Position numbers and translations under genes: made by a program. Positions 8,903-16,347 of a stretch of DNA of 63,536 nucleotides are shown here, piece after piece (positions within the stretch are counted from its first letter, which is position 1; the number at the start of each line of letters is the position of its first letter). The notes under the pieces are model-generated. The model saw nothing but the letters and a program-made list of their open reading frames with translations. It did no database searches and was not told where the DNA came from. The stretch is from an uncultured Bacteroidales bacterium. GTDB lineage: Bacteria > Bacteroidota > Bacteroidia > Bacteroidales > Bacteroidaceae. The DNA is taken from positions 1 to 63,536 of the forward strand of contig CADCIP010000025.1 in assembly GCA_902801485.1 (NCBI GenBank), in the 5' to 3' direction.

Positions 8903-10438
8903 TTAATCCTTAGGCATGTCTGGTAGAACATAGCCATTCTGGTAGTTAGGCTTAATCAGTTCTGCAGCGAACTCGCGTGCATTAACAGGATCTGTGTAGG
9001 TCTTGTTGAATGTTGGGTGTCCGTCGTGAATTGAGAAACCATCCTTCAACATGGCGCGAACAGTAGCATTCTCGGGAATGTTGGTGAACTTCATATTCTC
9101 ACCATCCCAATCCAAAGTCTGGTTCAGACCTTGCAGACGTGTAGCAACTACACCCATGGCAACCATCTCGTTGAATGGACCTGCCTCGCTGAAGTCTGAT
9201 GCTGTTCTTGTCCAATCCTTCTTACCCTCGCGGATTTCCTTGATGGCACGGATCCAGTCGCGCTGGTGACCACCAGGACCACCAGGAACACGGCGGCAAA
9301 CCTTAGGAGCATTGGGAACACGCCCGCTTAACAAGTAGGGGCTCTCGCCGTAGCAGCCAACAACCAAGGTGTCCTTGGTACCATAGAAGATAGCACCACC
9401 ACCGCTGATGTTCAGGTTCTTACCAACGGGCAGACCGTCTGGACGGAATGGTATGATACCACCGTCGCTCCATGTTACAACAACCTCGGGCATAGCAACC
9501 TTAGGACGGTTGGGGCGAGCGGGATATGTCAGCTTGACAACCTGTGCACTGGGGCAGCAGTCTGACATAAGTGGGGTAGAGCTACCCTCAGCGTGAATGG
9601 GATAACCCAAATCCAGAGCCTTGAATACGGGGTGCAGAATATGGCAAGCCATATCACCCAGAGCACCTGTACCAAAGTCCCACCATCCGCGGAAGTTCCA
9701 GGGGTGATAGATAGAGTTGTAAGGACGCTTGGGTGCGGGACCGATAAAGGCATCCCAGTTCAATGTGCTGGGAATCTCGTGTACTTCGGTAGGACGCTCC
9801 AGACCCTGAGGCCAGATTGGACGGTCTGTGAAGGCATCAACGCGTGTTACCTCACCGATTTCACCGTTCCAGATCCACTCGCAAGTAAGGTTTACACCCT
9901 CGCCGCTTGAACCCTGGTTACCCATCTGGGTTGCAACACCGGCTTTAGCAGCCAACTTGGTGAGCAGACGAGATTCATATACTGTACGTGTCAGAGGCTT
10001 CTCGCAATATACATGCTTGCCAGCTGCCAATGCCTCGGCGCAGATGATAGCATGGGTGTGGTCAGCAGTACCGCAGATAACAGCGTCTGCCTGATCCAGG
10101 AGCTCTGCATACATCTTCTTGTAGTCATTGTAAACCTTCATGTTGGGGAAAAGTTTTTGGTACTCGTCCAAAACACCCTTGGCATACTTCTGGTCAACAT
10201 CACACATGCCGATGAACTCAACATCGTCATAGATTTCACCCTTACCTTTGTAAGTAACACCATTGATGTCAGCGTGTCCACGGCCACCTACACCAACGCC
10301 TAAGAGTTTAATCTTACCAAGGTTTGCATTCTTCTTGTTTGCCTTGGCCTTTGCAAGCAATTCGCTTGGAGTTAACGCCAATGCTGCAGTAGCAGCAGTA
10401 CCAGCCTTTAGGAAAGACCTTCTTGACATTTCTTTCAT
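8903..10438 (-). CDS. Tat-exported Gfo/Idh/MocA family oxidoreductase
   Basis: A 511-residue NAD(P)-dependent oxidoreductase. The N-terminus has the twin-arginine motif SRRSFLK followed by an Ala-rich hydrophobic stretch, so it should be exported already folded with its cofactor. The Rossmann motif GVGVGGRG and the family signature CEKPL follow. The C-terminal half is longer than in cytoplasmic relatives. It lies between tatA and the DUF1080 gene, which supports it as the local Tat substrate. A likely reaction is 3-oxidation of glycosides, by analogy with DUF1080-linked pathways. Confidence 0.88.
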   Translation of the reverse strand: MKEMSRRSFLKAGTAATAALALTPSELLAKAKANKKNANLGKIKLLGVGVGGRGHADINGVTYKGKGEIYDDVEFIGMCDVDQKYAKGVLDEYQKLFPNMKVYNDYKKMYAELLDQADAVICGTADHTHAIICAEALAAGKHVYCEKPLTRTVYESRLLTKLAAKAGVATQMGNQGSSGEGVNLTCEWIWNGEIGEVTRVDAFTDRPIWPQGLERPTEVHEIPSTLNWDAFIGPAPKRPYNSIYHPWNFRGWWDFGTGALGDMACHILHPVFKALDLGYPIHAEGSSTPLMSDCCPSAQVVKLTYPARPNRPKVAMPEVVVTWSDGGIIPFRPDGLPVGKNLNISGGGAIFYGTKDTLVVGCYGESPYLLSGRVPNAPKVCRRVPGGPGGHQRDWIRAIKEIREGKKDWTRTASDFSEAGPFNEMVAMGVVATRLQGLNQTLDWDGENMKFTNIPENATVRAMLKDGFSIHDGHPTFNKTYTDPVNAREFAAELIKPNYQNGYVLPDMPKD

Positions 10439-10480
10439 ACTGTTGTTGTTTTTAGGGTTATTATTGAATGTTTATTACAC

Positions 10481-10690
10481 TTATTTCTTTTCAACTTCTT
10501 TCTTTGTGTCAACTTCTGCGTTGATTTCGTTTTCTATTTCGTTCATGCCAGTCTTGAAACTTCTTACGCCTTTACCAATACCATGCATTAGTTCGGGAAT
10601 TTTCTTGCCACCGAAGAGAAGCAATACTACTAAACAAATGACAATAATCTCACCTGTTCCTAAGCCACCTAAAAATAATAATTGTGCCAT
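10481..10690 (-). CDS. tatA: Sec-independent translocase subunit TatA
   Basis: A 69-residue protein with a short N-terminal membrane helix ([16 protein letters not shown]), the hinge [10 protein letters not shown] and an amphipathic helix ([13 protein letters not shown]), then a charged tail. This is the TatA/E pattern. TatA forms the translocation pore with TatC. It is located in the operon just upstream of the Tat-signal oxidoreductase gene. Confidence 0.95.
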   Translation of the reverse strand: MAQLLFLGGLGTGEIIVICLVVLLLFGGKKIPELMHGIGKGVRSFKTGMNEIENEINAEVDTKKEVEKK

Positions 10691-10709
10691 AATTATAATG
10701 TTGTTTGTT

Positions 10710-11780
10710 TTATATCTGATTAAGCAGGCCGTAACCGTTTGTCATGTGGGCTCTGCGATAGTGAATCTGTTCCAGTTCCTCTGGTGTCCCTTTTGACGGC
10801 ATGTCGTGCGTCCAAGCATCATCCAACATCTTCCATGCATATTCCGATGCAATGGCTGCATCCTCGAACTTGGGCAGGTGTTCCGGTCTGACGCCTGTCA
10901 GGATTGCCTCGCCCATCAGGTAACACAGGCGGTCGATATTCTTGTCTCCATAAGGTTTCTCAACCACCTCTGTGATGTGTTCGCCGTGCTTCTCCACAAT
11001 GGCATTCTTGAAGTCGTGGTGCATGCGAACGAATCCCTTACTGCCAATAATCTCGGTATATGAGTTGTGGGTCTGGTCTTTTGCCAACTGACCGTAAACA
11101 AATCCCTGCGTAATATCGTAAACAATACCGTTCTCGAATGTTCCATGACATTGTAGCCACCATGGGTCTTTGTAGTCCCACATACGAATGGCCTGTGCAT
11201 GTCCTGTCTTGTACTCCGAATCGGCATAGTATCGTGCGATATCTACATAATGCATGCCGCAATCGTGGAATGAGGGTCCTTCGAATTCGTGTCCTTCGCC
11301 AGGAGAAAGACCGGGAGTCATGTGGCAGATTCTTATGATGGCCACGTCGCCAATCTCTCCGCTTTTAATAAAATCCTTCATTTCCTTGGTGTACCAAGCA
11401 TTCCTCAGATACAGGTTTACGGTGCAAATCTTATCTGTAGTCTTGGACAGTTTCACCAATTCGAATTCATCTTCCATCTTATAGGCTAAAGGCTTTTCGC
11501 ATATTACGTGCTTGCCTGTGGCTATGGCCTTTTTAATCCGTCCCGGTCTGCTGTCGGCCAGTGCATACAGTCCTACACATTCTATCTCCGCATCATTGAA
11601 GATGTCATCCTCGTTTGTGGTGAAAATGGCGTTTGGAGCTATTTCTTTGGAATAAGTCTCTTTTTCCGGATCGATATCACAGACATACTTGACATCCCAG
11701 AAATCGCAATTGACGAGTTCCCTTAGATGCTTTCTGCCCATGCGTCCTAATCCGATAATTCCTATTTTTACACGATTCAT
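10710..11780 (-). CDS. Cytoplasmic Gfo/Idh/MocA family oxidoreductase
   Basis: A 356-residue NAD(P)-dependent sugar oxidoreductase without a signal peptide. It shows the Rossmann motif [12 protein letters not shown], the signature CEKPLAYK near residue 95 and the C-terminal alpha/beta domain. As first gene of the tat operon, it may act in the cytoplasm on sugars released by the exported enzymes, for example by reducing a 3-keto sugar. That coupling is inference. The gap to tatA is 19 bases. Confidence 0.88.
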   Translation of the reverse strand: MNRVKIGIIGLGRMGRKHLRELVNCDFWDVKYVCDIDPEKETYSKEIAPNAIFTTNEDDIFNDAEIECVGLYALADSRPGRIKKAIATGKHVICEKPLAYKMEDEFELVKLSKTTDKICTVNLYLRNAWYTKEMKDFIKSGEIGDVAIIRICHMTPGLSPGEGHEFEGPSFHDCGMHYVDIARYYADSEYKTGHAQAIRMWDYKDPWWLQCHGTFENGIVYDITQGFVYGQLAKDQTHNSYTEIIGSKGFVRMHHDFKNAIVEKHGEHITEVVEKPYGDKNIDRLCYLMGEAILTGVRPEHLPKFEDAAIASEYAWKMLDDAWTHDMPSKGTPEELEQIHYRRAHMTNGYGLLNQI

Positions 11781-12031
11781 TTGTTCTTTGTAACCAGTTT
11801 TAGGCTAATAATTGCCCTTTAAACTCGCATTTGGTTGTAAAGGTACAATATTTTTTTTAACAATTCGTTATCTGCAATATATATTTTATCTATTTTAACA
11901 ATTTACTTTGTATATCTTTTGTCTTTATTCTACTGCAAAGGTATCTCACATTATTTTCGTGAAGCCTTAATAAATGACATAATATCTTTATTTATTGTCA
12001 TATAAGTTATTTTGCCCAAACAAGGATATAT
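11781..12031. other. AT-rich promoter region of the tat operon
   Basis: No gene. It holds the TACCTTTGC box at 11935-11943 and a second, weaker TACCTTTAC at 11837-11845 (both minus strand), within long A/T runs. The 5' leader of the operon would be about 150 bases from the distal box or about 50 from the proximal one. Confidence 0.5.
11935..11943 (-). promoter_or_regulatory. -7 box TACCTTTGC upstream of the tat/oxidoreductase operon
   Basis: A good match to TAnnTTTG on the minus strand. A -33 TTG is not clear at the expected distance. Confidence 0.5.
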
Positions 12032-12068
12032 AAAAAGAGGCGTTGCATATTGCAAACGCCTCTTTTTA
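12032..12068. terminator. Strong intrinsic terminator after the TPR gene
   Basis: AAAAAGAGGCG and CGCCTCTTTTT enclose GTTGCATATTGCAA. The stem is GC-rich with a T-run on both strands, so it can act in either direction. It ends the minus-strand TPR gene at 12083. Confidence 0.85.
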
Positions 12069-12082
12069 TATAATCAAAAGTA

Positions 12083-13504
12083 TTATTTCTTTCCGCCGCT
12101 CCAGAAGTCCTCTTCGGCCTTCTTTCTCTTGAGGAAGTCATTGTATTCCTTTTGAGCCTTGTCGTTAGCGGACTTGTTGGCTTGTGCTTTCCGTATTTGT
12201 TCTTTCAGACGTGATGCGGAACCGCTAACGGTTATGTCAGCATCACTTGCTTTGTCGCAGTATTCAAGTGCTTCGTTGAACTGGCCAAGCAATGCGTTGA
12301 TGTTTGCCATTTTCATGTAGGCTTTACCTGTATAGTCGGGATTGTAGCCGATTGCCATTTCTGCGTATTTCAAGGCACCGATATATTGTTTGCTCTTTGT
12401 AAGGCCATTGCAAATATTCAAGCAGATGGCACCACGTCTGGCATCAGTGGTACATAACTCAAGTGCCTTATTGTAGTATTCGAGCATCTTGCCAAGGTCG
12501 CCTTCCTTCTGTGACTTCTGAGCTAAACCGATAGCACTGATGAAAGTTGGTTGCAGAGCGTATGCGGCTTCGGCATAACGATAGTAGATTTCCGTTTCAT
12601 CCAGGTCGTTCTGCTGCATAATGACCAGACTTGAATTAAGCTTGGCCAAATCATCCTTGTAGGCATCAAACTTCTTGGTATAGATGGCAGCAAGCTGTGT
12701 ACTGTCGGCTGCACCACTCTGAGAGAACTGCTGTTCGATGGCCGCAAGAGGTATGTCGTATGTTTCAAGAAGTTTCCGAGCTCTTGCGGTGTCACCGATT
12801 TGCTGTGCTTCCTTAGCCATCATGAGCATTGTTTCGCAGGCATCTTTGCTGTCCAGATAATCCTGCAGGTATTGTTCACGCAATGCGTTGGGAGCAGCCT
12901 TATACATTGCATCGCTGACTGCGAAGAATGTCTGGAGGAAAGATCCTGTGATTTCGCGGCCACCTTGTTCGTTGACCATCTTGATGGCTTCGGAGAAGTT
13001 GGCGTATGACTTGTTCAGGGTGTAGCCACTACCTTCAACCTGAGGAGCAGTCCAATTGTAATACTCTGCCTTTACGCTCAGTACATCACCTTTTGTGTTC
13101 TTGATTTTAGAGAAAGAGTTCAAGGCATCAAGGTTCTTCAGACGCAAATCAAAGAGTTCCATCATCTCATTGAAATATTGGAGTTTCTTGGCCTTATCTG
13201 TTTCATTGGGATCTGATATCAGGAAGTAATACATCAACGGTCCTTGTGTATAAATACCGTTAATGGCAAAGGGAGCATTCTTCTTTAGCCAAAGCAGATT
13301 GTTGCGTGCCTCTTTATAATCCTTGATATCCATAGATTGCTGGAACAAAGAAACGTTCTGACGGCCAATCTTAATGCTATCTTCGTTGCCATTATTGGTA
13401 GCACTGATACGATCCTCGATAGATGTGCCTTCGAAATCCTGTGCCATTACTGGTACGATGCTTATTGCAAGTGCAGTTGCTACTGCAAGTTTTTTTAGTT
13501 TCAT
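12083..13504 (-). CDS. Exported TPR-repeat protein
   Basis: A 473-residue protein with a signal peptide (MKLKKLAVATALAISIVPVMAQ). It is mostly helical and has TPR-like repeats in the C-terminal half (AAYALQPTFISAIGLAQ, ALKYAEMAIGYNPDYTGKAY, NEALEYCDKASD). It ends in a basic, Lys-rich tail. TPR proteins of this kind usually scaffold other envelope proteins. It is monocistronic, with its own promoter and a strong terminator. No specific partner can be named. Confidence 0.7.
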   Translation of the reverse strand: MKLKKLAVATALAISIVPVMAQDFEGTSIEDRISATNNGNEDSIKIGRQNVSLFQQSMDIKDYKEARNNLLWLKKNAPFAINGIYTQGPLMYYFLISDPNETDKAKKLQYFNEMMELFDLRLKNLDALNSFSKIKNTKGDVLSVKAEYYNWTAPQVEGSGYTLNKSYANFSEAIKMVNEQGGREITGSFLQTFFAVSDAMYKAAPNALREQYLQDYLDSKDACETMLMMAKEAQQIGDTARARKLLETYDIPLAAIEQQFSQSGAADSTQLAAIYTKKFDAYKDDLAKLNSSLVIMQQNDLDETEIYYRYAEAAYALQPTFISAIGLAQKSQKEGDLGKMLEYYNKALELCTTDARRGAICLNICNGLTKSKQYIGALKYAEMAIGYNPDYTGKAYMKMANINALLGQFNEALEYCDKASDADITVSGSASRLKEQIRKAQANKSANDKAQKEYNDFLKRKKAEEDFWSGGKK

Positions 13505-13564
13505 ATTTGTATGATTTAAATGTAATTTTATTAGTTAATTTTATCCCTTTTGGAAATTTCGTTT

Positions 13565-13595
13565 GCAAAAGTACACATTTATTTTCAATTTGCAA
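13565..13595 (-). promoter_or_regulatory. Bacteroidota promoter for the TPR gene
   Basis: On the minus strand TACTTTTGC (13565-13573) lies 19 bp downstream of a TTG (13593-13595). The start codon is about 60 bases further on. Confidence 0.65.
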
Positions 13596-13724
13596 GGTCT
13601 CTCAGAGAGAAAAATCCCTACACGAAAGGAAATAATCCCTATTTATTCCGTTATAAGCGTAAAAAGGTTCTTCTTCACTTTGAAAAAAAGAAAAACCTTA
13701 AAAACACGATTCTGTTGTTCAAGG

Positions 13725-14056
13725 GTCAAGGGTCGATAACAGTTTACCGTTTACCGTTTACAGTTTACTGTTTACAGTTTACAGTTTACGGTTTACTGTT
13801 TACGGTCTGGGGTCAAGGGTCGATAACCGCTAACAGTTGAGAGTTGATAGTTTAAAGTTGAGAGACAGTTTAAACAGTAGGTAGTGCCGCCACTGGCGGA
13901 GTAAAACAGTACCTCAAACTGGCTACTCTAAACTTTCCAACTGACTCTAAACTCTACACTCTAAACTCTAAACTTTCTCTCCTAAAGAGAGGACCGCTAA
14001 CCGTTTACGGTTTACTGTTTACGGTCTTGAGTCAAGGGTCTTGAGTCAAGGGTCTG
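13725..14056. repeat. Heptad-repeat island with right arm of the 78-bp inverted repeat
   Basis: From 13725 the DNA can be cut into 7-base units for long stretches: ACCGTTT, ACAGTTT, ACTGTTT, then TTGAGAG, TTTAAAG, later ACTCTAA and GGTCTTG/AGTCAAG pairs. 13835-13912 is the inverted copy of 3-80. A GAGAGGAC palindrome near 13977-13995 matches the one near 84-100. No gene is present. Confidence 0.85.
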
Positions 14057-14118
14057 GGGGTTGTTTGGTTGTTTTCGCTGTTTATTCGGTCCGACAAGAA
14101 AAATAAAATTCTGTTTTA

Positions 14119-14151
14119 TTTTGTATTGTGCTCACTTAGTCGTAACTTTGC
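14119..14151 (+). promoter_or_regulatory. Promoter of the antiporter gene, giving a very short leader
   Basis: TTTTG at 14119-14123 and TAACTTTGC at 14143-14151 with a 19-bp spacer. The first ATG at 14160 is only 8 bases beyond the box, so the 5' leader should be about 5 bases. Confidence 0.7.
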
Positions 14152-14159
14152 GGTCTGTT

Positions 14160-15101
14160 ATGATGATGATAAATTGTTTTTTACTTGTTGTCGGTATTGC
14201 CCTTGTTCTTTGGGGAGCCGACAGATTTACCGACGGAGCGTGCGCGATTGCACGAAGGTGGAATGTCAGCGAAATGGTTATCGGACTTACTATTGTGGCC
14301 CTCGGAACCAGTTTGCCTGAATTTATGGTTAGTTTCTTCAGCGTGTTGAAAGGCAGTGCCGATATGAGTGTAGGCAATATTGTGGGCAGTAATATCTTTA
14401 ACACCCTGATTATTGTGGGTGCATCTGCCATGATGATGAAGATGCCTGTTGACCGTTCGCTTCTAATCTACGACATTCCCCTGAGTCTGTTTGCTGGCTT
14501 CTGCCTTTATTTTATCGCGTATTTCGATGGAAATATCCGTCGTGTTGAGGGACTGGCGCTCCTATTGTTCTTTTGTGCTTTCATTTATTACACATTCTGG
14601 AGGGCACGCAAGAATAAACCTGATGCAGATTCGCAAACGTCAAAGACAGAGCAGATGTCTGTCCTGAAGATTCTTGTGCTTTTGGTCGTTGGATGTATTT
14701 GCCTCGTATATGGCGGTCAGCTGATGGTGGATAATGCAGCAGAACTTGCTCGCCAATGGGGTGTTAGTGAGCGTATCATAGGTCTTACCATTCTTGCTGC
14801 CGGAACCAGTCTCCCGGAATTGGCTACCAGTATGATGGCAGCCCGTAAGGGTAGTGACGGCCTTGCTTTGGGTAATGCTATTGGCAGTAATGTCTTTAAT
14901 ATTGCTTTTGTGATAGGAATCTGTAGTATTGTTAAACCTATGGCAGTTTCGGATATTTCCTTTGCCGACTGGTTTGCACTTATCTTTTCTAATGTGCTAT
15001 TGTGGATATTGGCATTCTCCGGACGCAGTCTTACCAGTTGGAAAGGTGTTGTCCTTGTGGCTGCCTATATTGCTTATCTGTTATATATATTAATAATGTA
15101 A
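14160..15101 (+). CDS. Calcium/sodium antiporter (Na/Ca exchanger family)
   Basis: A 313-residue integral membrane protein with about ten helices. The two inverted alpha-repeats of the family are plain: GLTIVALGTSLPEFMVS with VGNIVGSNIFN, and GLTILAAGTSLPELATS with LGNAIGSNVFN. The acidic residues in GTSLPE bind the cation. The start at 14160 is chosen because the promoter box sits just upstream. The longer frame from 14061 begins in repeat DNA. ATGATGATG gives three alternative starts. Confidence 0.9.
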   Translation: MMMINCFLLVVGIALVLWGADRFTDGACAIARRWNVSEMVIGLTIVALGTSLPEFMVSFFSVLKGSADMSVGNIVGSNIFNTLIIVGASAMMMKMPVDRSLLIYDIPLSLFAGFCLYFIAYFDGNIRRVEGLALLLFFCAFIYYTFWRARKNKPDADSQTSKTEQMSVLKILVLLVVGCICLVYGGQLMVDNAAELARQWGVSERIIGLTILAAGTSLPELATSMMAARKGSDGLALGNAIGSNVFNIAFVIGICSIVKPMAVSDISFADWFALIFSNVLLWILAFSGRSLTSWKGVVLVAAYIAYLLYILIM

Positions 15102-15107
15102 ACAGGC

Positions 15108-15521
15108 ATGAAACACTTTCTCTTTTTTATTGCTTTATTGTGTAATGTCTTCGTTATGCAGGCACAGGGCCCCTGGAAATTCAAACTTCTTTGTCCGGAA
15201 GAGGATATCCGCTTGCACATCGACCTATACGAAGAGACTATAAATGTGCCGGGCATGGAAATGTTTGGCCCCCAGAACGGTTATTTGGGTGGTAATATCT
15301 ATGGTGTATGGACTGTTACAAGTTTTAAGATTCAGGATGATAAGAATGCATCACTTAAGCTGAGTAACGATTTAGGCAGCGAGACGCAGAAGGTAACTCT
15401 TGTACAGCAGTCTGACAGCATTTATACGCTTCGTTTTGAAGGAACTAACGTTGTTAAGCGTGCCATAGGCCGTAAACTGGTAAAAATACCTTCTGAATTT
15501 AAAATGAAGATTACCCAATAA
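15108..15521 (+). CDS. Small exported protein of unknown function
   Basis: A 137-residue protein with a signal peptide (MKHFLFFIALLCNVFVMQAQ). The mature part is predicted beta-rich, with a GGNIYGVWTVTSFKI segment resembling a small lipocalin- or fatty-acid-binding-like barrel, but no family is recognised. It starts 6 bases after the antiporter stop and is followed 2 bases later by the SDR gene, so the three are likely co-transcribed. Confidence 0.65.
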   Translation: MKHFLFFIALLCNVFVMQAQGPWKFKLLCPEEDIRLHIDLYEETINVPGMEMFGPQNGYLGGNIYGVWTVTSFKIQDDKNASLKLSNDLGSETQKVTLVQQSDSIYTLRFEGTNVVKRAIGRKLVKIPSEFKMKITQ

Positions 15522-15523
15522 AG

Positions 15524-16324
15524 ATGTGTTTTAACAATAGATACGCTATCGTAACCGGTGCTGCCTCAGGGATGGGGCGTTGTTATGCCCTACAGTTGGC
15601 GCAGACTGGGTATGGCGTACTTATTGTGGATATTAACGGTGAGGCCGCACAGGAACTTTCCCGTCAGATATCGCAACAATACAATGTTCCGGCACCTGTT
15701 GTATGCATCGACCTGACACAACCCGATGCTGCAGAACAGATTTATGCTAAGTGTAAAGAGTCGGATTGGCAGGTTGAGATATTGATTAACAATGCAGGGA
15801 TTCTTATTACTTCTCTTATAGAGGAAACCGAACCACAGAAACTTCAGCGCATTATAGCCCTGCATTGCACGACGCCTTTACTGCTCTGTCGGCATTTCAT
15901 ACCATCGATGAAAAAGTCGGGCGTGGGGTATATCCTTAATGTATCTTCTATTTCGGCTTGGATGGATTGGCCCGTAATCGGTATGTATGGCTCAACCAAA
16001 CGATTTGTGAAAGGTTACTCCCGACAGTTAAACATCGAATGTAAGGGTTCTCCCGTTAGTGTTACTACAGCCATCTTTGGAGCTGTGGATACACCCCTTA
16101 TACGTTTCCCGCTTCTGATGCGCCATCGTAAGATGCTCCTACGTTTTGGCTTTATAATATCTCCAGAGAAGGCAACGTATCTTGCTTTAAAGGCAATGTT
16201 TCGCCGTAAGACAAAACTTATTCCTTGCCTGTCCGACAGGCTTGCTATCATCTTTTGTCCGATGGTGCCTAATTGGTTGCTCTCTTTCCTGATTCGGGAA
16301 ATTGATATAAAATCTTTATTCTAA
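15524..16324 (+). CDS. Short-chain dehydrogenase/reductase
   Basis: A 266-residue classical SDR. The cofactor motif TGAASGMG is near residue 11, NNAG near 91, and the active-site Tyr and Lys are in YGSTK near 155-159, preceded by the SSIS serine. The C-terminal part is hydrophobic, as in SDRs acting on lipids or steroids. The substrate is unknown. It is the third gene of a probable operon with the antiporter. Confidence 0.88.
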   Translation: MCFNNRYAIVTGAASGMGRCYALQLAQTGYGVLIVDINGEAAQELSRQISQQYNVPAPVVCIDLTQPDAAEQIYAKCKESDWQVEILINNAGILITSLIEETEPQKLQRIIALHCTTPLLLCRHFIPSMKKSGVGYILNVSSISAWMDWPVIGMYGSTKRFVKGYSRQLNIECKGSPVSVTTAIFGAVDTPLIRFPLLMRHRKMLLRFGFIISPEKATYLALKAMFRRKTKLIPCLSDRLAIIFCPMVPNWLLSFLIREIDIKSLF

Positions 16325-16347
16325 TATATAACTTTAACTAAGAAGCC

